Below, piece after piece: positions 53,600 through 62,369 of a stretch of 64,000 nucleotides of DNA. Positions within the stretch are counted from its first letter, which is position 1; the number at the start of each line of letters is the position of its first letter. Below the pieces are notes generated by a model. The model was not told the DNA's origin and did not search any database. It saw only the letters and a program-made list of their open reading frames with translations. Where the stretch lies: positions 1-64,000 of the forward strand of contig NZ_NPFW01000007.1 in the NCBI RefSeq assembly GCF_002259405.1, read 5' to 3'. Position numbers and translations under genes: made by a program. Origin of the DNA: Rhodococcus sp. 14-2483-1-2. Its GTDB lineage: Bacteria > Actinomycetota > Actinomycetes > Mycobacteriales > Mycobacteriaceae.

Positions 53600-54805
53600 T
53601 CAGGCCCTCTCGAACATGGCGGCGATTCCCTGGCCGCCGCCGATGCACATGGTCTCGAGTGCGTACCGCCCCCGGCGACGCTGCAGTTCGTTGAGCATCG
53701 TCGTCATGATGCGTCCGCCGGTGGCACCGATCGGGTGCCCGAGGGAAATACCGGAACCGTTGACGTTGAGTCTGGAATCGACGTCGTCGAGTGTCAGACC
53801 CCAGCCGGACAGCACCGCCAGAACCTGTACAGCGAAGGCCTCGTTGATCTCGATCAGATCCAGATCCGCGAAACCCAGGCCGTTCTTGGCGAACAACTTC
53901 TGCACTGCGCCGACCGGTCCGATCCCCATCATCGACGGCTCGCATCCGACGGCCGCCCAACTGTGCAGGAAGCCGATGGGCTCGAGACCCAACTCGTCCA
54001 ACCTGTCCTCGGCCACGACCAGACAGGCACTCGACGCGTCGTTCTGCTGGGCCGCGTTTCCCGCGGTGACCGTTCCCCCGGCGATGAGGGGACGCAGGCG
54101 AGAGAGAGTCTCCATCGACGAGTCGGGTCGAACCCCCTCGTCCCGGGTGACCGTGATCGGATCACCCTTGCGCTGGGGAACATTCACCGGGACGATCTCG
54201 GCGTCGAACGAACCGTCCGCCCATGCTCGAGCGGCGGCGCGGTGACTGCGCACCGCGAACTCGTCTGCCCGCTCGCGGGATATCTCGTACTTCTGCGCCA
54301 GATTCTCGGCCGTTTCGATCATTCCGCTGATACGCCCGAACCGCCATTCCGGCTGCGACCGTTCCCGCCCGCGATCGAGCCGGTCGTACAGTGCGAGGTT
54401 TCCCGACCGAGAACCCCAGCGAGCCGAGGTGGTGTAGTGCTCGATGTTGCTCATCGACTCCACCCCACCCGCAAGGACGACGTCCGCCGCGCCCGTCTGG
54501 ATCATCATCGACGCGGTGACTACAGCTTGCAGCCCGCCCCCGCATCGCCGGTCGGTCTGAAAGCCAGGAACTGCCACCGGGAGTCCGGCATCGAGCGCAG
54601 CCCATCGTCCGATACACGGGGCTTCGGAGTTGGCATACGACTGCGCGAACGCCACGTCCTCGATCCGTTCGGGATCGACTCCCGACGCAGCCACCACGGC
54701 CTGGATCACCGCCGAGGCCAGGTTTTCGGCCGGAACCGGGCGCAGGGCACCGCCGAAGGCACCCACCGGGGTTCTCAGTGGTGCCACGATTGCTGCGCGT
54801 CTCAT
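53600..54805 (-). CDS. Acetyl-CoA acyltransferase (thiolase)
   Basis: A 401-residue classical degradative thiolase. Catalytic residues are present: Cys88 in DRRCGGGLQ, NEAFAVQ (about 327), GHPIGATGGR with the His (about 358), and the C-terminal Cys in CIGGGQGIA. It would perform the final thiolysis of a beta-ketoacyl-CoA. It starts in an ATG overlap with the CoA-transferase stop and is followed one base on by the fusion protein gene. Confidence 0.92.
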   Translation of the reverse strand: MRRAAIVAPLRTPVGAFGGALRPVPAENLASAVIQAVVAASGVDPERIEDVAFAQSYANSEAPCIGRWAALDAGLPVAVPGFQTDRRCGGGLQAVVTASMMIQTGAADVVLAGGVESMSNIEHYTTSARWGSRSGNLALYDRLDRGRERSQPEWRFGRISGMIETAENLAQKYEISRERADEFAVRSHRAAARAWADGSFDAEIVPVNVPQRKGDPITVTRDEGVRPDSSMETLSRLRPLIAGGTVTAGNAAQQNDASSACLVVAEDRLDELGLEPIGFLHSWAAVGCEPSMMGIGPVGAVQKLFAKNGLGFADLDLIEINEAFAVQVLAVLSGWGLTLDDVDSRLNVNGSGISLGHPIGATGGRIMTTMLNELQRRRGRYALETMCIGGGQGIAAMFERA

Positions 54806-56100
54806 CTGACAGTTCCTCTCGTCGACTGATGTTCTCCTCGAAGAATCGGCTCGGCCGCGGCCGCTAGTTCGCCGCGGTGCACCGGGTCGGCCAGCCTCAG
54901 CATTTCCTCGACCCGGCGTTCGAGCGACAACCCCCGAAGGTCGGCAATGCCGTTCTCTGTCACGATGATTGCCGCGTCGGCCCGCGGTGTGCTGACCGGA
55001 CCGCCGAGTGCGGCCACGATTCTGCTCCGCCCGCGGGCCGCCGACGGCAGAGCCACGATCGGCAAGCCGCCCCGCGATGCGGCAGCGCCGCGCAGGAAGT
55101 CCATGGCTCCGCCTACTGCACCGACGTACTTCCCCGCCGCGACCTCGGCGTTGACCGCTCCGAACAGGTCGACCTCGATGGCCGAATTGATGGCGGCAAG
55201 AGCATTCTGCGCGGCGAGCGTCACCGAATCATGCGTGTACGTAGTCGATCTGACGTTCACAGCCGGGTTTCGATCCACGAAGTCGAAGAGTCGACGCGTA
55301 CCGGTGACGAACCCCGCGACGGCGATGCCGCGGTCGAGTGACTTGTGTGCTCCCGTTGCGACGCCCATCTCCATCAATTCCATGGCGGCTTCGTTGAGAA
55401 CCCCGCTGTGGATACCGAGATCGCGTCGACCGTGCAGCTCACGCAGCACTGCCTCGGGTACGGCACCGATCCCGAATTGAAGGGTCGCTCCGTCCTCGAT
55501 CAACGACGCCACGTTCCGCGCCACTGCGTGCACGACGTCGCTCGCGTGAGCCGACTCCATCTGCGCCGGCTCACGCGAGCTGCGAACGGCCGCGGTCCAC
55601 TCCCCTGGGCCGAGAGTCCTGGCACCCGCAACCACCGGTGCCCTGTCGTTGATCTCGACGATCACGACGGCGGCCGAATCGATGACGGCCGAGAGGTAGT
55701 CGTCGGTCAAGCTCATCGAATGTCGACCGGTCTCGTCGGCAGCCGAGACCTGAACGAACACCACATCGGCCCGCGCCGGACCGGACGTCAACAAGTCCGG
55801 AATGCGCGAGTAGTGCACCGGTGCGATCTCGAGCAATCCTGCCTGGTGCAGTGCGGCATTGCTGCCGGTCCCGCAGTACGAGGACAACGAGAGTCCGTCG
55901 ACCGACTCCGGCTGCAGGATCGACCGAGCCGGAATTCCGACAAAACACCGAACCGGTCCGATCTGATGGCGTTGTGCAACAAGAAGTTCGGTCAGAGTCT
56001 GCGGCTCACCGCACGCCTGACCCCATACGATGCTGTCGCCGGGCCGAACGAATCGCGTGAGATCGAGTGACTGTTCTGCGCCGATCACGCTACCCGGCAC
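54802..56100 (-). CDS. Acetyl-CoA hydrolase/CoA-transferase family protein
   Basis: A 432-residue class I-type CoA-transferase of the acetyl-CoA hydrolase/4-hydroxybutyrate CoA-transferase family. Landmarks are GQACGEPQTLTELL near the start, VSAADETGRHSMSLTDDY, LQFGIGAVPEAVL, the active-site Glu region AINSAIEVDLFGAVNAEV (about 318-335), and IVTENGIADLRGLSLERR. It could activate a carboxylate by CoA exchange or release CoA from an end product. GTG at 56100 lies 10 bp inside the upstream small gene. Confidence 0.85.
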   Translation of the reverse strand: MPGSVIGAEQSLDLTRFVRPGDSIVWGQACGEPQTLTELLVAQRHQIGPVRCFVGIPARSILQPESVDGLSLSSYCGTGSNAALHQAGLLEIAPVHYSRIPDLLTSGPARADVVFVQVSAADETGRHSMSLTDDYLSAVIDSAAVVIVEINDRAPVVAGARTLGPGEWTAAVRSSREPAQMESAHASDVVHAVARNVASLIEDGATLQFGIGAVPEAVLRELHGRRDLGIHSGVLNEAAMELMEMGVATGAHKSLDRGIAVAGFVTGTRRLFDFVDRNPAVNVRSTTYTHDSVTLAAQNALAAINSAIEVDLFGAVNAEVAAGKYVGAVGGAMDFLRGAAASRGGLPIVALPSAARGRSRIVAALGGPVSTPRADAAIIVTENGIADLRGLSLERRVEEMLRLADPVHRGELAAAAEPILRGEHQSTRGTVR

Positions 56101-56350
56101 TGTTGTTGTTCCATCTGTCGGACGACGGATCGAGCAACTGATTCAGATGGCCGTCGCTGAGCCATACGATGGTCTCCAGTTCCAACGCATCGAGAAACCG
56201 AACCCGCCCGGTCCGCAGATCCTCCAGGCGAAGCCGAATGCCGTTGCCGGAGCGGTCGAACGTCACCTCGACTTCGGCGAACTCGCTGCCGACGATGTCG
56301 CCGGGCGAGGTATCGCCTGCGTCGGAACTGCCTGTCCCCACCACCGTCAT
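56090..56350 (-). CDS. Small protein of unknown function in the dioxygenase operon
   Basis: An 86-residue protein, without a recognised catalytic motif. It reads as a compact beta-rich domain: SEFAEVEVTFDRSGNGIRL, LEDLRTGRVRFLDALELE, then TIVWLSDGHLNQLLDPSSD. Short proteins of this kind occur next to ring-hydroxylating dioxygenase genes in rhodococci and are often labelled dihydrodiol dehydrogenase without support. It is coupled by ATGA to the beta-subunit gene and overlaps the start of the CoA-transferase gene, so co-expression is sure. An accessory or assembly role is possible. Confidence 0.7.
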   Translation of the reverse strand: MTVVGTGSSDAGDTSPGDIVGSEFAEVEVTFDRSGNGIRLRLEDLRTGRVRFLDALELETIVWLSDGHLNQLLDPSSDRWNNNSAG

Positions 56351-56877
56351 ATCAAGAAACCCAGTGTGGCAACGGCTTTGTCGTGATCGACGAGCACGAC
56401 CTTCTTGTAGGCCAGCGCGAAGCCGGTCTCCGTTCGTCGCAGCCGATACGTGGTGCGTCCGCCCCAGATCTCGTTGCCTCGTGTCCTGGACTCGAAGACG
56501 ATGAAATTGCACCCGACCTCGATATCGACATCGCCTGCCGCGGAACGACGGCCGCCCAGAATCTCGACGTTGGACAGCAGGCGACGCATGTGCGACGGCG
56601 GTGCCTGGGCATACCGCTTTCCGGTACGAACCTGCTTCAGCCGAGTCGAAATACGATTCCTGTTGTCGTAGATGATCGACACACAGGTCAGCGGGTCCGA
56701 GTCCATGTCCGAGGCGGGAACCCAGTAGATGGCGTCGTCGGTCCACAGCGCCTCCCACGAGTCGTAGTCGTTCTCGTCGGCGAATCGTGCTTCTCGATAG
56801 AGGAACTGCTCGACCTCACGAAGATCGGTTCCTGCCGGCACATCGACGAGTCCGTCGGCGATCTCTGCTGTTTTCAC
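56347..56877 (-). CDS. Rieske dioxygenase small (beta) subunit
   Basis: A 176-residue beta subunit of a ring-hydroxylating dioxygenase, an NTF2-like cone without cofactors that supports the alpha3beta3 hexamer. It shows the usual N-terminal LREVEQFLYREARFADENDY then WEALWTDDAIYWVPAS, and the central RRLLSNVEI segment. GTG at 56877 overlaps the alpha-subunit stop (GTGA). Presence of a beta subunit separates this enzyme from KshA-type steroid oxygenases, which lack one. Confidence 0.92.
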   Translation of the reverse strand: MKTAEIADGLVDVPAGTDLREVEQFLYREARFADENDYDSWEALWTDDAIYWVPASDMDSDPLTCVSIIYDNRNRISTRLKQVRTGKRYAQAPPSHMRRLLSNVEILGGRRSAAGDVDIEVGCNFIVFESRTRGNEIWGGRTTYRLRRTETGFALAYKKVVLVDHDKAVATLGFLI

Positions 56878-58172
56878 TGGTCGGCCTCCATCAGTTTCTT
56901 GTAGTGAGCCCAGAAGCCGCGCATCCCGACCTCGTCCGTGGCCGTGCCGATCGTGAACCCGTTCTCGTCGGTCTGCTCGCGATGGATACCGCGACGCACG
57001 TCGAGCCACTCCGGTGCGAGCATGCCGACGCCGCGCTGGTTTCGCTCGTACATCTCGGTGTCGTCCGCGAGCAGCATTCCGGCCGGTCCGACGGAGCCGA
57101 TCGACTGAGAGATCATGCGCTTGTTCAGTTCCGGCGCTCCGGCGAGCTGCACCGCGGTTGCATACTGCACGCACTCGTCCGCGGCGACAGGCTGAATGTT
57201 GAAGACCTGGATCTCGGCGATGAACAGGTTGGGGAACACCATGACGTGGGGTGCGCCCTCGACGAGAATTCGTTCGGCATCCTCACCGTGACGGGCCCGG
57301 ATCGCCTCGACGTAATCCGGTACCCGAGATTCCGTGGTACCGAACCAGCGCATCGGTTCGTCGAACTTGCGGAACTCCGGTCGAAGGTCGTTCTCGCTGT
57401 GGCCGTTTCCGAGGTTTCGCGTCACGGCCGTCGACGCATCGCTGTACAGCGCGCCGATCGGCGAGCCGGTCACGCCGAATATCGATCCGTGGACGAACTG
57501 CGGGTGATAGCCGTCGGTCTCGTTCTCGGTCAGCAGCTTCCAGTTGGCCTTGGTCTTGTGTTGCAGCCACCCTGCGGTGAGTTCGACCTTTCCCTCGGGC
57601 GAGAGATTCGCGAGCCGATCGATCTCACCGGCGGCTCCGCCCAGGTGCTCGACGAGGCTGGGTCCGTCCTGCGCGAAGCTGCCGAACACGAAGCCCTGGT
57701 AGGACGCGACTCGTGGGACCTTTCCCATGGTCAGGTCGAGGTTGTTCTTACCGCCGTACCCCTTGTTGTACGGATACCCCAGCAGCTCACCGGTGTTGCG
57801 GTACGTCCACCCGTGGTACGGGCAACGGAACGAACTCGAGTTGCCGCGCGCGTCGTCGCACACCAGATTCGCTCGGTGTGCACACCGGTTCAGCAACAGA
57901 TGCACCTCGCCGTCGCGGTCACGGGTCATGACCACGTCCTGCAGGCCGAGCTTCTTGCGGATGTAGTCGTTGGGCTCGGGGATCTCACTTTCGTGACCCA
58001 CGAACACCCATGTGGCGTACCAGATCTTGGCAAGTTCCTCGGCGAAGATCTGTTCATCGGTGTAGAGCGATCCGTGCACGCGGGTCGGCTCGATCAATCG
58101 GGAGTACTTCGACTCCCCGGACGGACTTCCGGTACCGGTGGTGTCCATCCCTGCGGGGACGACTGCGGTCAT
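56874..58172 (-). CDS. Rieske dioxygenase large (alpha) subunit
   Basis: A 432-residue alpha subunit. The Rieske [2Fe-2S] ligands are Cys97-x-His99 (CAHRANLVC) and Cys117-x2-His120 (CPYHGWTY). The mononuclear iron site follows the family rule: Asp220 bridging, His223 and His228 in ENETDGYHPQFVH. With the beta subunit it should add both oxygen atoms to an aromatic or unsaturated ring. Similarity to benzoate/toluate-type and biphenyl-type enzymes is general, so the substrate is open. Start ATG at 58172 overlaps the ligase stop. Confidence 0.92.
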   Translation of the reverse strand: MTAVVPAGMDTTGTGSPSGESKYSRLIEPTRVHGSLYTDEQIFAEELAKIWYATWVFVGHESEIPEPNDYIRKKLGLQDVVMTRDRDGEVHLLLNRCAHRANLVCDDARGNSSSFRCPYHGWTYRNTGELLGYPYNKGYGGKNNLDLTMGKVPRVASYQGFVFGSFAQDGPSLVEHLGGAAGEIDRLANLSPEGKVELTAGWLQHKTKANWKLLTENETDGYHPQFVHGSIFGVTGSPIGALYSDASTAVTRNLGNGHSENDLRPEFRKFDEPMRWFGTTESRVPDYVEAIRARHGEDAERILVEGAPHVMVFPNLFIAEIQVFNIQPVAADECVQYATAVQLAGAPELNKRMISQSIGSVGPAGMLLADDTEMYERNQRGVGMLAPEWLDVRRGIHREQTDENGFTIGTATDEVGMRGFWAHYKKLMEADQ

Positions 58173-59908
58173 ACTCCACTTCCTTCCATGGATTGGGCTG
58201 CTGCCGCTGTCGCCAGCTGCACCAGTCGAAACTTCTGCACTTTGCCGGTCGGGGTTGTCGGAAGCTCCTCGGCGTCGAGGAAGACGACCTTCTTCGGTAC
58301 TTTGAATCGCGCCAGATTCGATCGGCACAGCTCGATCAGCTCGGCTGCTGTGACGGTCGAGCCGGGTGCGCGAACCACGACGGCACAACCGATCTCGCCC
58401 CATCGGTCGTCCAACAGGCCTATCGCGAAGACCTGGCTGATGCCCTCGTGTGCCGCGAGCAGATCCTCGATCTCCTTCGGCATGACCAGCTCGCCGCCGC
58501 TCTTGTAGAGCTCCTTGCTGCGCCCGGTCACCTGGAGGTACCCGTCGTCTCGGACCAGGCCGAGGTCGCCCGAGTGGAGCCACCCGCCCCGCAGCGCCGC
58601 CGCAGTTTCCTCGGGCTTGTTCCAGTACCCCTTCATCGTCGAGGGACCCGAGGACACCAGTTCGCCTTCGGAGCCGTTCGGCTGCAGTTCACCGGTGAGC
58701 GGATCGACGGTGCGATAGATCACCAACGAGTCCGATCCTTCGATGCTGGCCGCGCCGGCGAGTTTGGGGCGGCCGACGGTATCGGATGTCAGGGAGAGCG
58801 GGTCCTCGGGCAGCGTGAGTGTCATTGCCCCGCCGCACTCGGTCATGCCGTATCCGGTCACGATCTCGGAGACGCCGAATTCACGTTCGACTTTCTCCCA
58901 CAGCCACACCGGGGCCGGGGCCGATCCGCACAGGATCGCGGTCAGTGACCGGAGATCGTACTTGTGCCGGTCGGGATGTTCGACGATCGCCACAGCCATC
59001 GTCGGCACGCAGAGAATGTCCGTTGCCCCGAATCGTTCGATTCCCGCGAGATAGCCGACGGGGCTGAACGAGGTCTGGGGAACGATGGCACCGCCGACGA
59101 ACATGACCGACAGCAGACCCTCGACGTAGCCGAACATGTGATAGCACGGTAGCGAGAACAGGATTCGACGTCCGTCCTCGTACGCTCTGGTCAGGGCGGA
59201 CGCGTACCCGGTGCGCAGCACCGCATCGTGGGTGACGAGTACACCTTTGGGCGAACCTGTGGTCCCCGAGGTGTAGAGCATGTCGCCGATGTCGGTCGGA
59301 TCCGCACCGTGGCCCACGGCCGCGTCGGCATTCTCGATGCCGAGGTCCGACAGGTCGGCCACGGTCATGGCACTCACGCGTCGAGTACCGCCGGTGTCGA
59401 GCACGACGACCGAACGCAGAGCGGGCACCGCGTCGGCGGCCGAATCGGGCCGTGTCGCGAACGACAGGGAATCCCACCCCGGTGCGATCTCGTCGAGCAT
59501 GGCCACGTAATCGAGCGTCGAGTATGCGTTCATGGTGATCAGCACCCGGCACTCGGACTGCTGCAGAACGTATTCCAGTTCGTTCTGGCGGTACAGATAA
59601 TTGAAGGGGATGGCGATCGCTCCGACGCGCGCGATCGCGAACTTGAGGGGGACGAACTCGGGGTGGTTGGCCATGAGCAGGCCGACCCGATCACCTCGCT
59701 GGACCCCGAGCGAGGCCAGGCCGTCCGCAAGGCGGCGTGACTGTTCGGCCACGTCGGAGTACGAGTACGTGACCTCCTCCGTCAGCACCAACGGACGGTG
59801 CCGATAGCGATCTGCGCACTCGTCGAGCCAGCCGTCCAGAGTGCGTGGTATCCACTCGGGATGCTCGCTCATCAGCGCACTGCGCCGATCCTCGATACCG
59901 GTAGTCAT
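58169..59908 (-). CDS. AMP-dependent acyl/aryl-CoA ligase
   Basis: A 579-residue adenylate-forming ligase, the second in the window. Motifs are MLYTSGTTGSPKGVL (about 211), GYGMTECGGAM (about 353), SGDLGLVRDDGYLQVTGRSKE (about 459) and the catalytic Lys in LPTTPTGKVQKF. It is longer than the ligase at 30 kb and closer to aryl/cyclohexane-carboxylate or 4-coumarate-type ligases. First gene of the leftward dioxygenase operon. Two further in-frame Met codons near the start exist; ATG at 59908 is used since an operator-like repeat lies just before it. Confidence 0.88.
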   Translation of the reverse strand: MTTGIEDRRSALMSEHPEWIPRTLDGWLDECADRYRHRPLVLTEEVTYSYSDVAEQSRRLADGLASLGVQRGDRVGLLMANHPEFVPLKFAIARVGAIAIPFNYLYRQNELEYVLQQSECRVLITMNAYSTLDYVAMLDEIAPGWDSLSFATRPDSAADAVPALRSVVVLDTGGTRRVSAMTVADLSDLGIENADAAVGHGADPTDIGDMLYTSGTTGSPKGVLVTHDAVLRTGYASALTRAYEDGRRILFSLPCYHMFGYVEGLLSVMFVGGAIVPQTSFSPVGYLAGIERFGATDILCVPTMAVAIVEHPDRHKYDLRSLTAILCGSAPAPVWLWEKVEREFGVSEIVTGYGMTECGGAMTLTLPEDPLSLTSDTVGRPKLAGAASIEGSDSLVIYRTVDPLTGELQPNGSEGELVSSGPSTMKGYWNKPEETAAALRGGWLHSGDLGLVRDDGYLQVTGRSKELYKSGGELVMPKEIEDLLAAHEGISQVFAIGLLDDRWGEIGCAVVVRAPGSTVTAAELIELCRSNLARFKVPKKVVFLDAEELPTTPTGKVQKFRLVQLATAAAAQSMEGSGV

Positions 59909-59917
59909 GCCAGCCTC

Positions 59918-59943
59918 ACTTTATTCTCCGTTAGATTAATAAA
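59918..59943. promoter_or_regulatory. AT-rich candidate operator of the dioxygenase operon
   Basis: ACTTTATTCT then TTAGATTAATAAA, forming TTTATT (59920-59925) and AATAAA (59938-59943) as a perfect inverted repeat with a 12-base spacer. The first ten bases are identical to those before the Mce operon (46108-46117). It lies 9-35 bp upstream of the ligase ATG. Confidence 0.55.
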
Positions 59944-59973
59944 TGTACCCGAGCGCAGAGAACCGTTCATCCC

Positions 59974-60768
59974 TCACCGACCCACGAATTGCGGTCGACG
60001 TCTCGCATGAAATGCCTGCACACCCTCGGCGAAGTCCTCGGTGTCGAACAGAACCGCTTGGTTCTCCACTTCCAGATCGAGCCGCGCATCGCGGTCGACG
60101 ATCCCGCTCGCCAATGTCGCCTTGATCGCCGCCAACGCCAACGGGGGACCTGCTGCCGCAGCGGCCGCATCGGCCAGCGCGGCGTCGAGAGCGGCACCGG
60201 ATTCGACGACGGAATCGACCAGACCGAGTTCTCCCGCTTCCGATCCCGAGATGCGCCGCGGGAACATCAGCAACTGCTTCGCTGCTGCGACTCCGATGCG
60301 ATCGGGCAGGCTGGTGAAGATTCCCATGTCCCCTGCCAGCCCCACCCCGGTGAACGTGGTGCCGAACAGGCTGTCTCGCGCGGCGACCACACGATCGCAG
60401 GCCAGCGCCAGCGCCGTGCCCGCCCCGAATGCCGGGCCCTCCACGGCCGCGATCACCGGCTTACCTCGCCAGAGTGCACGAATCACCCGCTGCGCCGCCT
60501 GCGCTCGCGGGCGGGTCAGCTCGGGAGCTTGACGCGCCATCGTCGAGATGTCACCACCCGAGCAGAACGCCCCGCCTGCACCGGTCAACACGATCGCTCG
60601 CACCGAGTCGTCGTCCATCGCCGCTTCCACTGCCTCGGCAAGGACTACGCGCAGTGGCATGTCGATCGCGTTCTTCACCCGCGGACGGTTGAGTGTGAGA
60701 ACTCGGACGCTGTCTCGATCCTCGACCGTCACCAGGGTGTGTTCGTCCGTCGTCACAGTTCGACTCAC
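59974..60768 (-). CDS. Crotonase-fold enoyl-CoA hydratase/isomerase 1
   Basis: A 264-residue crotonase. The CoA-binding opening is LTLNRPRVKNAIDMPLR, the oxyanion loop GAGGAFCSGGDIS and the second oxyanion region VEGPAFGAGTALALACD. At the usual catalytic positions it lacks both hydratase glutamates and instead carries Asp in GLAGDMG, the pattern of double-bond isomerases and related enzymes. The GTG at 60768 overlaps the stop of the next crotonase gene (GTGA); a second GTG at 60756 is possible. Last gene of the MaoC-led operon. Confidence 0.82.
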   Translation of the reverse strand: MSRTVTTDEHTLVTVEDRDSVRVLTLNRPRVKNAIDMPLRVVLAEAVEAAMDDDSVRAIVLTGAGGAFCSGGDISTMARQAPELTRPRAQAAQRVIRALWRGKPVIAAVEGPAFGAGTALALACDRVVAARDSLFGTTFTGVGLAGDMGIFTSLPDRIGVAAAKQLLMFPRRISGSEAGELGLVDSVVESGAALDAALADAAAAAAGPPLALAAIKATLASGIVDRDARLDLEVENQAVLFDTEDFAEGVQAFHARRRPQFVGR

Positions 60769-61580
60769 CGCCCGACGAACGTGGGGGTACGACGCTCGAG
60801 CACGGCCGCCAGTCCTTCGAGCGCGTCTGCCGTTCCGGACAGCTCCGATACCGTTCGCGCTTCTTCGGGAAGCTGACCTGCCACGCCTGCACCGATACCG
60901 GCCCACACCAACCGCTTGGTCGCGGCCAGCGCGAGAGGGGGCAGCTGCGCCAGTCCGAGCGCGAGTTCGTCTACTGCGCTGGGCAACTCGGCGTCGGGGA
61001 CGACCGACGTCACGATTCCGCAGTCCTTGGCCTCCGCCGCCGACAACACCGAGTTGGTGAGCAAGATTTCCATCGCCTTGCGCAGTCCGACGAGCTGGGT
61101 CAACGTCACCGTCACGCCCGCATCCGGTGCCATCCCGACGCGGACCGCGCCGGAGAAGAACTTCGCCGACTCCGTTGCTATCACCAGGTCGGCTGCGCAC
61201 ACCAGGCCGAAACCCCCGCCGCCTGCGGCGTATCCGTGGACCGCGGCGATGACCGGGACTTTCAGCTGAATCAGTGCAGATGTGGCGATCTGCAGCCACG
61301 CCGTGGCTTCCCGAAGATATTCCGGTAGGTCGGCTCCCTTGGACTGGAAGGTCTTCACGTCACCGCCGGTGCAGAAGTTCCGGCCTTCCCCGGAGATGAC
61401 GACGACCTTCACGGTGGGCTCGGAGTGGCATCGGAGAATCGCTGTGTGCAGCGCGACCAGGAACTCGACGTTCATTCCGTTGGACGATTCCGGGCGATTG
61501 AGCCGCAGTCGCGCGACGCCCGAATCCTCGACCTCCAGCAGTACCGGACCGGTCTCGATCAATGTGTTGCTCACTGTCAT
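60765..61580 (-). CDS. Crotonase-fold enoyl-CoA hydratase/isomerase 2
   Basis: A 271-residue crotonase. It opens LLEVEDSGVARLRLNRPESS, with the oxyanion loop GEGRNFCTGGDVK and AAVHGYAAGGGGFGLVCAAD. Neither canonical Glu is present at the aligned sites, while GMAPDAGV gives the isomerase-type Asp. It therefore probably isomerises or rearranges an acyl-CoA rather than hydrating it. It follows the third crotonase by 30 bp. Confidence 0.82.
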   Translation of the reverse strand: MTVSNTLIETGPVLLEVEDSGVARLRLNRPESSNGMNVEFLVALHTAILRCHSEPTVKVVVISGEGRNFCTGGDVKTFQSKGADLPEYLREATAWLQIATSALIQLKVPVIAAVHGYAAGGGGFGLVCAADLVIATESAKFFSGAVRVGMAPDAGVTVTLTQLVGLRKAMEILLTNSVLSAAEAKDCGIVTSVVPDAELPSAVDELALGLAQLPPLALAATKRLVWAGIGAGVAGQLPEEARTVSELSGTADALEGLAAVLERRTPTFVGR

Positions 61581-61610
61581 CGAATTCCTCTTCCTCGGGG
61601 ATGCGTTGGA

Positions 61611-62369
61611 CTACCTGCTGTTGAAGCTGGATACACCGGAGCCCCCGGCCTCGCCGGATATGTGGGCGACAACGGCCTCGCGTTCCATGGCGAGGCCCTC
61701 GCTCAGAGATGTCGCGGACCCATCGCACACCAACCGTTTGATGCCCACGAGTGCGTCCCTGCGCTTTTCGGTGAGTCTCCGAACGAAACCGTCAACACCG
61801 GAATCGAATTCGTCGGGCTCGAACCCGCGATAGGCAATTCCCCACTCGACTGCATCCCGGCCCGACAGACGATCGCCGGAGAGGATATGCCCCAGTGCTC
61901 GTTGCCTTCCGACAAGTCGAGGTAGCCGCTGCGACCCGCCACCACCGGGTACCTGGCCGAAATTCGAGTGATTGTCCGCGATCTTGGCGTCGTTGCGTAC
62001 CAGCACTATGTCGGCGGCCTGCATGAACTCGAATCCGCCTGCCATGGCGTAGCCCTCGACGACGGCGACGACCGGCACCTCGACCTCCGAAATCGCGGCG
62101 CAGGCCGCGCCGAAGTTGTCGAACAGGGGTTGCAATGCCGCCGGGCCCGACTCCCGCAATCTCTCGACCTCGCCGAAGTCGCCACCGACGCAGAAGTTTC
62201 CGCCCCGGCCGCGAACGACGACGACGCAGACATCCGGCCGAGTTCCCAGGGTCCGGATCGCATCCTCCAACTGACGACCAAGCTCGATCGTGATGGCATT
62301 CATCTGTTCGGGCCGATTCAGAAAGACTCGGCCGACGCGGCCGTCCACGACGGTGTCGACGACGCTCAC
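61611..62369 (-). CDS. Crotonase-fold enoyl-CoA hydratase/isomerase 3
   Basis: A 252-residue crotonase with [20 protein letters not shown], the oxyanion loop [14 protein letters not shown] and [17 protein letters not shown]. The first catalytic Glu is present (GGFEFM), but the second position appears as His in [15 protein letters not shown]. It is the only one of the three adjacent crotonases with a recognisable catalytic Glu. It overlaps the SDR stop by ATGA. Confidence 0.83.
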   Translation of the reverse strand: MSVVDTVVDGRVGRVFLNRPEQMNAITIELGRQLEDAIRTLGTRPDVCVVVVRGRGGNFCVGGDFGEVERLRESGPAALQPLFDNFGAACAAISEVEVPVVAVVEGYAMAGGFEFMQAADIVLVRNDAKIADNHSNFGQVPGGGGSQRLPRLVGRQRALGHILSGDRLSGRDAVEWGIAYRGFEPDEFDSGVDGFVRRLTEKRRDALVGIKRLVCDGSATSLSEGLAMEREAVVAHISGEAGGSGVSSFNSR

